From Corynebacterium sp. HMSC04H06 (lineage in GTDB: Bacteria; Actinomycetota; Actinomycetes; Mycobacteriales; Mycobacteriaceae): a stretch of DNA of 48,383 bases. Positions within the stretch are counted from its first letter, which is position 1, and each line of letters opens with the position of its first letter. The stretch covers positions 387 to 48,769 of the forward strand of contig NZ_KV823425.1 in assembly GCF_001815935.1 (NCBI RefSeq), read 5' to 3'. The notes beneath the pieces were generated by a model, which was given only the letters and a program-made list of their open reading frames with translations, was not told the origin of the DNA and made no database searches. A program made the position numbers and the translations under genes. Of the stretch, positions 41,203 through 48,383 are shown piece after piece.

Positions 41203-41208
41203 TACGTT
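41203..41208 (+). promoter_or_regulatory. -10 hexamer of the exporter operon
   Basis: TACGTT lies 6 nt before ATG 41215 of a 10-codon leader ORF. GTTTCA at 41181-41186 could be a weak -35 (16-nt spacer). Confidence 0.45.
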
Positions 41209-41214
41209 AAGACA

Positions 41215-41247
41215 ATGAGGCAACGGAAAGGGGGCCGAAGTAAATGA
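41215..41247 (+). CDS. 10-codon leader ORF coupled to the ABC permease
   Basis: The frame encodes MRQRKGGRSK and stops with TGA overlapping the permease start as ATGA. The mini-ORF itself contains the GGAAAGGGGG Shine-Dalgarno of the permease. With the -10 at 41203-41208 the transcript would begin at or just before its ATG, so it would be a leaderless upstream ORF driving coupled translation. Short length keeps confidence low. Confidence 0.45.
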   Translation: MRQRKGGRSK

Positions 41248-42176
41248 GTCGTCACCGAAAGCGGGAGAACTCCCGGAGCGTCGATTATTTCCAGAAGCTC
41301 AACGAGCAGATCACCCATTCCGACGGCCCGGTCCAGATCGTGTCCCCGGAGGGGCTGAAACCGCTCAACCCCCGACCCAGCCTGTCGATCTACCTCCAGC
41401 AGCTCTGGGAGCGCCGTTTTTTCGTCATCGCGGAAGCCCGCTCCAAGGCCCTGCGCTCCACGCGCGACTACCGCTTGTGGAAGCTGTGGCTGGTGGCCAA
41501 CCCGATCCTGGACGTGGCCTTCTACGGCTTCCTGTTCGGCTACCTGTTCAAGACTTCCCGCGGCATCGAGAACTTCATTGGTTACCTCATCCTTGGTATC
41601 ATGTTCATGCGCATGATTACCGGCCTGTTCTCCGCCGGCAGCGGCCTGATTACCAAGTCCCGCGGGATGATCCGCACCTTTGCCTTCCCGCGGGCCTCGC
41701 TGGCGTTTTCGCAGACCCTGCGCGCCGGCATCGATAACCTCCTGCCCGCACTCATCGGCATGATCCTAGCCTTCTTAGCGCAGTGGGGCACGCCACCTAA
41801 CTGGACCATCATCCTGGTGGTGCCGCTCTACCTGATGCTGCACATCTTCGGCTGCGGGCTGATGATGATTTCGGCGCGCCTGACCGCGGAAATCCCCGAC
41901 GTCAAGGCGCTGATGGGGATTGTTACGCAGGCCTGGTTTTTCCTGTCCGGCGTGATGTTCTCGCTGGATCGTTTCTCGCACACGCCGGTCGTCCAGGAAG
42001 TAATGTCGCACAACCCGGCGTATATCTTTCTCATGGCGATTCGTAATTCCACCATCTATGGCACCTGCCCGGACCTTTCCACCTGGCTGACCTTACTGGC
42101 CTGGACCTTCGGCACCTTCGTGGTGGGTTTTATCTACTTCTGGGGAGCGGAGCACAAATATGTCCGACTTGCATAA
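41244..42176 (+). CDS. Polysaccharide ABC-transporter permease (Wzm/TagG family)
   Basis: The 310-residue protein has a 65-residue cytosolic N-terminus and six hydrophobic segments in the ABC2-type layout, including FYGFLFGYLFKTSRG, LGIMFMRMITGLFSAG and the C-terminal TLLAWTFGTFVVGFIYF. It should form the membrane channel that exports a lipid-linked glycan, paired with the ATPase that follows. The next start lies 17 nt inside its 3' end, so translation is coupled. A strong purine-rich site precedes the ATG. Confidence 0.92.
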   Translation: MSRHRKRENSRSVDYFQKLNEQITHSDGPVQIVSPEGLKPLNPRPSLSIYLQQLWERRFFVIAEARSKALRSTRDYRLWKLWLVANPILDVAFYGFLFGYLFKTSRGIENFIGYLILGIMFMRMITGLFSAGSGLITKSRGMIRTFAFPRASLAFSQTLRAGIDNLLPALIGMILAFLAQWGTPPNWTIILVVPLYLMLHIFGCGLMMISARLTAEIPDVKALMGIVTQAWFFLSGVMFSLDRFSHTPVVQEVMSHNPAYIFLMAIRNSTIYGTCPDLSTWLTLLAWTFGTFVVGFIYFWGAEHKYVRLA

Positions 42177-43020
42177 GACCGACCAAGCAGGCGCTGACGG
42201 TGCGGTCGACTACGTGGAGGAAGCAAACGTCGTCGTCCAGAACGTCTCTAAGCGCTACGTCATCAGCCAGTCCCGCTCCGACGACGCCCGAACCGTGCGG
42301 GCGGGCAAGAACAAGATGGTCGTCGACGCGCTTACCGATGCCTCCTTGGTCGCAGCACCCGGCGAGTCGGTCGGCATCATCGGCCTGAACGGCTCCGGAA
42401 AATCCACGCTACTCAACCTCATCGCCGGGGGCGAATCACCCACCAGCGGCAAGATCCTGGTGCGCTCGCAGCCGATGCTCATGGGCGTCAGCCCCGCCCT
42501 GCAAAAGTCCCTGTCCGGGGAGACAAACATTTACCTGGGCTGCCTGGCCCTGGGAATGAAGCCGGACGAGGCCCGCGCGCAGATCCCGCTCATCGCCGAG
42601 TGGACCGAGCTAGGCGATGCCATCAAACGCCCCATGTCGACCTATTCCTCCGGCATGAGCTCCCGCCTGGGCTTTGCCATCTCCACCGCCGTCAAACCGG
42701 ATATCCTCCTCATCGACGAGGCCCTTTCCACCGGCGACGCTGCCTTCGGCGCCAAGGCCAAGGCGCGCATGGCCGAGGTCCTAGAGCGCGCCGGCAATCT
42801 CTTCCTGGTCTCCCACTCCATCGGCCAGGTAGAGAAGAACTGTAAGCGCTGCATCTGGATCAGCAAGGGACACATCATCGCCGACGGCCCCACCGACGTG
42901 GTTTCTCCCCAGTACCATGAGTGGGCACGCCTGATGGGCAAGGACAACAAAGACCCCGCGCACGAGTACCTCCAGGAAGTCACCGCGGCGTATCGGGCTC
43001 CGAACGTGGTTTTCGGGTAG
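42160..43020 (+). CDS. Polysaccharide ABC-transporter ATPase (Wzt/TagH family)
   Basis: The 286-residue ATPase has Walker A GLNGSGKSTLLNL at about residue 75, a signature degenerate to YSSGMSSRLGF as is typical of TagH/Wzt, and Walker B ILLIDEALSTGD. It lacks the C-terminal carbohydrate-binding domain of O-antigen Wzt, so it should behave like TagH, exporting without recognising a chain cap. The start overlaps the permease by 17 nt. Confidence 0.93.
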   Translation: MSDLHKTDQAGADGAVDYVEEANVVVQNVSKRYVISQSRSDDARTVRAGKNKMVVDALTDASLVAAPGESVGIIGLNGSGKSTLLNLIAGGESPTSGKILVRSQPMLMGVSPALQKSLSGETNIYLGCLALGMKPDEARAQIPLIAEWTELGDAIKRPMSTYSSGMSSRLGFAISTAVKPDILLIDEALSTGDAAFGAKAKARMAEVLERAGNLFLVSHSIGQVEKNCKRCIWISKGHIIADGPTDVVSPQYHEWARLMGKDNKDPAHEYLQEVTAAYRAPNVVFG

Positions 43021-43175
43021 CAGGTGCCTGGGACCGTACTTACGTAGCGTAGAGAGTGATCTTTACTCTCGAGTTCATCTTGAAAAGGGTATGATTGAGG
43101 AGAATTTGTTAATACGTTCTAGTCCGTTGACATCGAACACCTGGCGGAAGCGGCCAATCAAATTGAATTCTAAAA
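43021..43175. other. Transition from GC-rich to AT-rich sequence
   Basis: The spacer between the exporter ATPase and the ATP-grasp gene marks a sudden drop in GC content. TATGAT near 43090 is a possible -10. No repeat or integrase fragment is visible at the junction. Confidence 0.4.
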
Positions 43176-44210
43176 ATGAACGGAATCGAATTTATGACTG
43201 AAGAAGAATTGTCACGCGAATTAGATAATTTTAAGGCTTCCTTTAAATCCGTAAAGAGGAAGCTCTACCACCCTAGTTACACGAAAGAGCTCGAGTCTCT
43301 AAAACAGCTCATCAGCGTAGTCGGGGCGGACAAAACTTTCGTGAACCATCCACTCCGGGGCATCCCAAGAAAGCTACGGATGTACGAATTTGCTGCCAGC
43401 CATGGGGTTTCAATCCCAAAGATATTTGCAGTTTGGTCTTCACCCAGGAAGATTGAGTCTTTGGCAAATTTGCCGCAGAAATTCGTTCTTAAATCGGACG
43501 GCGGGTCTTCCGCGCGAGGAGTTTTGGCTCTCAAAAAAGAGGAGGACGGCATGTTCCTCTCGATGGACGGGCAGATGCGACTTAACGAAGCGGAAGTAAT
43601 TTCCTTTTTCTCTGAAGCGTACAGCAAAGGACAAGCGTATGGCCCTATCTTTGCGGAAGAATTCTTAGAACAAGACAACGGTGAGATTATCCCTGATGAC
43701 CTGAAATTTTATATGGCCTACGGTGAGATCATGCAAGTTTTGGTCCGACGGGTAGATAAGTTGAATGGATTGGACCAGTCCGTCAGGTCAGCCTATTTCG
43801 GGGAAAATGGGGAGAACCTGGGAAAGGTGAATCCGTCTGTCAACATCGATGAGGGGTTGACGCTTCCCGATAATTTCGGAGAAGTCTCAGAGACAGCGCG
43901 ACATCTTTCGAAAGCAATGGGGCTGCCTTTCTGTCGAGTCGATTTGTACCGAGTTAATAGGGGAATAGTATTCGGCGAAATCACTCGGGCACCAGGTGGC
44001 ACTCAGACTTATATCGAAGAGCACAACCAGGCTATGGGAGAGCAGTGGTTGCAGGCAAAAGCCCGGTTAACTATGGACCAACTGGAAGGTCGACCAACCG
44101 GGTTGATCTGGGGACAGGAAAAAACTCTGAACTTATACCCGGTGGCGGATGAATACTCGCGTGTTTACCGAAACATGACTTCTTTGCCGTGTCGGCGCTG
44201 GTGTTATTAA
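43176..44210 (+). CDS. TupA-like ATP-grasp ligase
   Basis: The 344-residue protein follows the TupA-like ATP-grasp pattern: PKIFAVWSSPRKI, LPQKFVLKSDGGSSARGVL (ATP-binding Lys and glycine-rich loop), FAEEFLEQDNGEIIPDDLKFYMAYGE, and LPFCRVDLYRVNRGIVFGEITRAPGG with the metal-binding Asp/Glu. TupA of Bacillus is needed for teichuronopeptide, and ATP-grasp enzymes generally form amide or peptide bonds by acyl-phosphates. Here it may join an amino acid or peptide to a uronic acid such as ManNAcA; this is inference. Base composition is much lower in GC than the exporter genes. ATG 43194 is an alternative start; neither has a good ribosome-binding site. Confidence 0.8.
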   Translation: MNGIEFMTEEELSRELDNFKASFKSVKRKLYHPSYTKELESLKQLISVVGADKTFVNHPLRGIPRKLRMYEFAASHGVSIPKIFAVWSSPRKIESLANLPQKFVLKSDGGSSARGVLALKKEEDGMFLSMDGQMRLNEAEVISFFSEAYSKGQAYGPIFAEEFLEQDNGEIIPDDLKFYMAYGEIMQVLVRRVDKLNGLDQSVRSAYFGENGENLGKVNPSVNIDEGLTLPDNFGEVSETARHLSKAMGLPFCRVDLYRVNRGIVFGEITRAPGGTQTYIEEHNQAMGEQWLQAKARLTMDQLEGRPTGLIWGQEKTLNLYPVADEYSRVYRNMTSLPCRRWCY

Positions 44211-44339
44211 ACCAATTAAGCCGTAGGAATATAGCGTGCATTCTTGATTCTTCCGAATCCTGCAGGTGTACAAGTCAAATCCCTGCGGTGAAGTCGCTGT
44301 AGAGCTTGGGCCCTCGACTCGGTATCGAACCCCAAGGAC

Positions 44340-46547
44340 CTACAGCGAAATCTGCTCTATGGACCGTCCTATGTACTTCATTACACCGGTTCCAAATAGG
44401 AAATCATCCGCTGCATTCCAAGTGTGAGAATCTTTCGACTTGTTTCGGGTAACGGAGAAATTGAAACGATCGGCGCTGTAGATAAGCTTATTCGCTTTTA
44501 CAAGCGATGTCAGGAAGTCACTATCTTCTCCGCGCGTTCCATTAGGGAAAGGGAACTGCAGAAACGTGGACTTCAAGCCCATTAAGGTCGCACCTCGAAC
44601 AAACTCCGTGTACTTGTGCTCCATCTGAGGCATCGTTAAGACAGTCATGTCTGGTTCTTCGAAGTAGATGTAGCTGGCCGCCTTGCCGACTACGTCGGCC
44701 TGTGAGAATACCAGCGCGTTGTACAAGTCAAGAAGGTAGTTCTCACCGTACCAATCGTCGTCGTCCATTCGAGCGATGACGTCACCGTCGGCAAGTTCAA
44801 TTAGCTCGTTAAGGTTATCGGCTAGAGAGTTCTCCGGCGGCGAAGCTACAACTTTGCAGTTGTCGATGCCATGTTTCGTTGACAAGTTTCTAAGTTGATT
44901 CTCATCGGGTTCAAAACCATGGCAAGAGATGAGCAGCTGTTTATCGCCGTAGGATTGGCGACCAAAATTTTCGAAGATGATCGAAAGGTTTTCAGGGCGG
45001 ATAGTCGGACTAATGATCGAGATCGTCTGACGTTTCCTCGCAGGAGTAATTCCAATCGTCTCGAGTACTGTATCGACGCGCTTTTCGTAGGTGTAATGGC
45101 TCCAAGTTAGGCGTTGGGCCAGATGTACCTGACGCTCCCGGAACTCGTCAGATCGAGTCAAAATACGGAGCTTTTGGTATGCGGATTTTTCGTCGTCCGC
45201 GACTGTAACGAGGTCATTTGGGTAAAACTGTGAGATAGCGGGGCTAGGAGCGGACACCACCGCTGCGCCGCAAGCTGTTGCCTCGAAGATACGGCGTGCA
45301 CACATACTGGCAGAGTTAGTAACTGAATTTACGTTTAGAACAGTTTTGTACGCATGGTAAGCAGTCAGCATCTGGTCGTAGGGGAGGCTGTTCCGTACTG
45401 CCTTGTCATATTGGGCTGGGAACTGGTACTGCGGTGCACCGCCGAGCTGACGGGAAAAGATATCGAAGTTGAATTTTGCGGCGGCCGGAAGCAGAAAATC
45501 CATCTGGGCGCGGCGCTCGGGGTACTTGTCCCGAAAGTACATCCCACCAAAGGTAACGTCTTTGTCGCGAGCAACGCCGCGTATTTTCGCAGGATTGTGA
45601 ATGCGCGGCTGAGCGGCAAACGGAAGGACTTCGATTCTGTCGTGTCGCAGTCGCTTGCGGTACTCAGGGACCATATTGATATCCGTCGTAAAAACGTAGT
45701 CGAAAAGCTTCGCGGTGTCTAGGAAGTCTTCGAAGTGCGGCGGATCTTCCTTGTTCCAGAAGCAAGTCGGGATCCCCCTCTTCTTGCATTCTTCCACGAG
45801 AGCAACAATTTCAGCTCGGGGTGCTAGAGAACCAGTGAACTGGTACTTCCATTCCCCATTGTTGCCTTCCCAAGCACTTTCGACAAAAAGTAAATCGATG
45901 CGCTGTTCGTCGAGAATCTGTTTCCAAGAAGTCTTTGTCGGCAGGATTTGGTTCCACTCGTACGCAAAGGCCTCGGCGGTAAAGGGATCGGCAATCACCA
46001 TTGCGGTAATGTCAGAAGAGGGAGCAGCCGGTTTAACTGGCCTAACCGGAGGAAAAGTAATCTTTCCCTGCGAACGGGTCGTCTCCGTCGTGCTCTGTGC
46101 TGGAGTGTTTGGAGCTCCGACTGCTTTAGTAAGGGCGGCTGCTTGGGAAGAATCTCCCTGAGAAAGTCCTCGTACCAGAGGAGCCATTCGCCCGACTGAG
46201 CCAGCGGTGTTGCGAATAATTGGGTTTAGTAGCGCGACTTTACGCGTTACTTCCGAGAGCTCTTCTGTATTTTTCTCAATCTTCGAATTGACGGCTCCTA
46301 GAGAATTCTCTAAGTCCTGAGTGCTATCCGCCACAAGACGCAACTGATGGAACGACTTGATTGCTGCGTTCATTCCTCGGATCGTCGACAAGCTGGCTAC
46401 GGCGAGTAGGAGGACAGAAGTTGCTTCGAACAGAACCTGGAAGCCCGTGAGGTGCGTTAGAGTGTCCAAAATCAAAAAGATGATCGCGGCAACAAATAGC
46501 GCTACTACTACGCTGATTTGAGTTTTAGGCTTTCTGAGAAGTTCCAT
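44340..46547 (-). CDS. Membrane-anchored two-domain glycosyltransferase, paralogue B
   Basis: The 735-residue protein starts with two hydrophobic segments (about 11-30 and 37-57) and a coiled coil (about 70-115), then a CgeB-like GT-B region with LLFVESAWEGNNGEWKYQ, PTCFWNKEDPPHFEDFL and FAAQPRIHNP. A GT2 domain follows, with ARMDDDDWYGENYL. The catalytic part is clearly homologous to paralogue A (33755-35707), which lacks the membrane anchor. Base composition is lower in GC than A, so it was acquired separately rather than duplicated in place. It is on the minus strand, upstream of nothing in its operon; wecC lies 43 nt behind its start and reads toward it. Confidence 0.85.
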   Translation of the reverse strand: MELLRKPKTQISVVVALFVAAIIFLILDTLTHLTGFQVLFEATSVLLLAVASLSTIRGMNAAIKSFHQLRLVADSTQDLENSLGAVNSKIEKNTEELSEVTRKVALLNPIIRNTAGSVGRMAPLVRGLSQGDSSQAAALTKAVGAPNTPAQSTTETTRSQGKITFPPVRPVKPAAPSSDITAMVIADPFTAEAFAYEWNQILPTKTSWKQILDEQRIDLLFVESAWEGNNGEWKYQFTGSLAPRAEIVALVEECKKRGIPTCFWNKEDPPHFEDFLDTAKLFDYVFTTDINMVPEYRKRLRHDRIEVLPFAAQPRIHNPAKIRGVARDKDVTFGGMYFRDKYPERRAQMDFLLPAAAKFNFDIFSRQLGGAPQYQFPAQYDKAVRNSLPYDQMLTAYHAYKTVLNVNSVTNSASMCARRIFEATACGAAVVSAPSPAISQFYPNDLVTVADDEKSAYQKLRILTRSDEFRERQVHLAQRLTWSHYTYEKRVDTVLETIGITPARKRQTISIISPTIRPENLSIIFENFGRQSYGDKQLLISCHGFEPDENQLRNLSTKHGIDNCKVVASPPENSLADNLNELIELADGDVIARMDDDDWYGENYLLDLYNALVFSQADVVGKAASYIYFEEPDMTVLTMPQMEHKYTEFVRGATLMGLKSTFLQFPFPNGTRGEDSDFLTSLVKANKLIYSADRFNFSVTRNKSKDSHTWNAADDFLFGTGVMKYIGRSIEQISL

Positions 46548-46590
46548 TGATGAGTCTTTCGCTAGTTACACTCGTACGGCTTTGAAAAGG

Positions 46591-47847
46591 CTAGTTGCGC
46601 CAAATACCCTTTGTGTCCACGATATATTTTCCAGCTAGTCGGTTTGGTTCAAGGTCCTTGAACTCCTTGTGGTCGACCAGCAACAGGATGACATCGGCGT
46701 CGTTAATTGCCTGGGTGTACTCGGTAAGCTGCGCGTTGTCGAAGCCCTTGAGGTGCTTGGGCAGCTCGTTGACGTTCGGCTCAGCGACCAGGAACGTGGT
46801 GTCTTCCAGCTCTTCGGCGAGGTCAACCGCGATGTTGAGGGCCGGTGATTCGCGCAGGTCGTCGATGTCTGCTTTGAAGGCGAGGCCGAGGACGGCGATC
46901 TTCGACGCGCCGGTGCGTTCGATGGCTTCCTTCACCTTGCTGATAACCCAGGCCGGCTTTCCATCGTTGACGTTGCGCGCGGTTTGGATGAGCTTGGAGT
47001 TTTCCGGATCCGCAGACACGATGAACCACGGGTCCACGGCGATGCAGTGACCGCCGACGCCGGGGCCGGGCTGCAGGATGTTGACGCGCGGGTGGTGGTT
47101 CGCCAGTTCGATGAGCTCCCAGACGTCGATGCCGAGTTTGTCAGCAATGAGGGAAAGCTCGTTGGCGAAGGCGATGTTGACGTCGCGGAAGGAGTTCTCA
47201 GTCAGCTTGGCCATCTCCGCAGTGACGTCGTTGGTCGGCAAGAGCTCGCCCTTGCAGAAGGAGGAGTAGATAGCGGTGGCGCGCTTCGTTGCCTCCGGGG
47301 TCTGGCCGCCGATGATGCGGTCATTAGTACGCAGCTCTTCCATAGCCTTGCCCGGAAGGATGCGCTCTGGGCAGTGGGCGAAGTAGACCACCGGCTTGCC
47401 CTCAGGGTTATCGGTGCCGTCGGCGACAAGGTCGGGGCGGAGCTCGAGAATCTTGTCGGCCATCTTCTTGGTGGTCAGCGGCGGGGAAGTGGATTCCAAG
47501 ATGACCAGCTCATCGCCCTCCAGCTGCGGCGCGATGGCCTCAGCTGCCGAGTAGATGAATTTCATGTCGACGTCGTAAGACTTAGTAAACGGCGTGGGCA
47601 CCGCAATGATGTAGGCATCCGCGTGTACCTGCTCCGTGGTGGCCTTGAAGCGGCCAGACTCGAGTGCCGAGCGCAGCTCTTCTTCCAGCCCCGGCTCAAC
47701 GATGGTTACCTCGCCGCGGTTGATGCGGTCAACGTTCGGACCGTTGACATCGACACCAGTGACTTCTACACCAGAATTAGCTAGAACAACGGCAGTGGGC
47801 AGGCCAATATAGCCAAGCCCGACGAATGCGACGTGAGCTTTCGACAT
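46591..47847 (-). CDS. wecC: UDP-N-acetyl-D-mannosamine dehydrogenase WecC
   Basis: The 418-residue enzyme oxidises UDP-ManNAc to UDP-ManNAcA with NAD. It aligns through its length to E. coli WecC: VAFVGLGYIGLPTA (NAD site), VILESTSPP, CPERILPGKAMEEL, KLTENSFRDVNIAFANEL, and GPGVGGHCIAVDPWF with the catalytic Cys. The WecC-type HCIAVDPWF separates it from UDP-glucose dehydrogenases. ATG 47847 is chosen because AAAGGA lies just upstream and the protein then starts MSKAHVAF. Together with WecB this gives a complete UDP-GlcNAc to UDP-ManNAcA route. It reads into paralogue B of the transferases and is probably co-transcribed with it. Confidence 0.95.
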   Translation of the reverse strand: MSKAHVAFVGLGYIGLPTAVVLANSGVEVTGVDVNGPNVDRINRGEVTIVEPGLEEELRSALESGRFKATTEQVHADAYIIAVPTPFTKSYDVDMKFIYSAAEAIAPQLEGDELVILESTSPPLTTKKMADKILELRPDLVADGTDNPEGKPVVYFAHCPERILPGKAMEELRTNDRIIGGQTPEATKRATAIYSSFCKGELLPTNDVTAEMAKLTENSFRDVNIAFANELSLIADKLGIDVWELIELANHHPRVNILQPGPGVGGHCIAVDPWFIVSADPENSKLIQTARNVNDGKPAWVISKVKEAIERTGASKIAVLGLAFKADIDDLRESPALNIAVDLAEELEDTTFLVAEPNVNELPKHLKGFDNAQLTEYTQAINDADVILLLVDHKEFKDLEPNRLAGKYIVDTKGIWRN

Positions 47848-48353
47848 GGAAATCCTTTGCAATAGAAGTAAAGGGCGCGCAAGCATGTTTCATCCTAGCG
47901 TGCCTAGTAAAACCTGGGGTGGGACTCGGGAGGTATGTTACACGTGTGGCAGTAAGCTTGCTGGGGAAGATGTAAAACCTTATTCAAAAATTAAGTTAGG
48001 ATTACTTTTTGGGGGTGCATCGAATGAGAGGATAAGCGGGTCTATGGGAAATAGGTGCTCGGGTATGAGCGTCTCTCTTGTATGGTTGATGAAGATTTTA
48101 ATGCTCGACTGAGTCCTCTTGGGGCCGCATACGTTCCGGAAAATTTCCGGCTAAAAGGCAATGTGAACAATTTTCAGAATTACCTCAATTAGCCCGACAA
48201 GTTGTGATGGGAAAGCCAGTGCAAGAGTGAGGGGTGTAGGCATAGTAGGGATCTGTTGCGCATGCCGAAGTGTTGCGGGGGTGCTCAGCCTCTAGGCATG
48301 TGAAGTCGTATGTACTATAGATAGTCGGCTCGAGTTTTCGCTGCTCGCGAAGT
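47848..48353. other. AT-rich gene-free region including probable CRISPR leader
   Basis: This 506-nt stretch separates wecC from the CRISPR repeat. It contains a possible gene remnant (48055-48192), a palindrome CCGGAAA-A-TTTCCGG (48136-48150) and a small hairpin TTCGC-TGCTC-GCGAA (48337-48351) just before the first repeat. The last 150 nt should be the CRISPR leader given the repeat orientation. No cas gene is present. Confidence 0.5.
48055..48192 (+). pseudogene. Possible 3' remnant of a coding sequence
   Basis: An open frame from GTG 48055 (ATG 48082) to TAG 48192 ends in a protein-like string, LSPLGAAYVPENFRLKG then NVNNFQNYLN. Upstream a different frame reads YSKIKLGLLFGGASNERIS, so a frameshift may have broken one gene. 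I cannot name a family. Chance is possible. Confidence 0.3.
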
Positions 48354-48383
48354 GTGTTCCCCGCGCAAGCGGGGATGAGCCGA
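48354..48383 (+). CRISPR. First repeat of a type I-E-like CRISPR array
   Basis: The 28-nt repeat at 48354-48381 begins GTGTTCCCCGC, has a GCAA loop, a GCGGGG return arm, and ends ATGAGCC. This is the common actinobacterial type I-E form. The stem CCCCGC/GCGGGG is perfect. Repeat polarity puts the leader on the left, inside the window, and no further repeat lies upstream, so this should be the leader-proximal unit. Only two bases of the first spacer are visible. One repeat cannot prove an array, but the match to the type I-E form is exact in structure. Confidence 0.85.

Noticed and set aside
47846..48112. An 88-codon plus-strand open frame starting inside the wecC start region
   Set aside because: The first part is antisense to the wecC ribosome-binding site and no start signal is present. 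Only its late part was kept as context for a possible remnant.

Overview
The window comes from a high-GC Gram-positive bacterium, almost certainly a Corynebacterium. Its left part carries the corynebacterial/mycobacterial housekeeping order hemW-hrcA-dnaJ2-rsmE-phoH-ybeY-era-recO-uppS, then the zinc regulators znr/zur, glyS, dgt and dnaG. Many starts have the actinobacterial leaderless layout: a TANNNT -10 hexamer followed 6-8 nt later by ATG or GTG. I used this to fix several start codons.

Layout. 1-2.6 kb: two CNNM/CBS membrane proteins on the minus strand. 2.8-12 kb: co-directional housekeeping genes, with pdxY sitting between ybeY and era. 12-14 kb: a rubrerythrin-VIT metal transporter convergent with zur and znr. 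14.2-19.4 kb: glyS, two small unknown proteins, a secreted TPM-domain protein and a YdcF-like protein. 19.5-24 kb: dgt, a barnase/RNase Sa-type secreted ribonuclease with a barstar inhibitor, dnaG and a small YtxH-like protein. 24.4-26.7 kb: wecB (UDP-GlcNAc 2-epimerase) and a DyP peroxidase. 26.8-27.6 kb: an AT-rich DUF3800 gene. 27.8-30.5 kb: a glutamine synthetase plus an ornithine-cyclodeaminase-family protein. 30.5-31.4 kb: mostly non-coding, with a small unknown gene, an inverted-repeat element and tRNA-Asn.

31.5-47.8 kb is a surface-glycan locus. It holds a PP-loop ATPase-like protein, an alpha/beta hydrolase, five glycosyltransferases (two of them paralogous two-domain enzymes), a small unknown protein, a Wzm/Wzt-type ABC exporter, a TupA-like ATP-grasp enzyme and wecC (UDP-ManNAc dehydrogenase). 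With wecB this predicts UDP-ManNAcA synthesis, assembly on the cytoplasmic face, ABC export, and possibly attachment of an amino acid or peptide by the ATP-grasp ligase. The right part of the locus (43.1-46.6 kb) is clearly more AT-rich and looks like a later acquisition.

The last 30 bases hold one complete type I-E-like CRISPR repeat, oriented so that its leader lies inside this window. No cas gene is present here. The best candidates for something undescribed are the ManNAcA/ATP-grasp glycan system, the stop-codon/-10-hexamer overlaps that drive leaderless genes, and several unexplained inverted-repeat structures.
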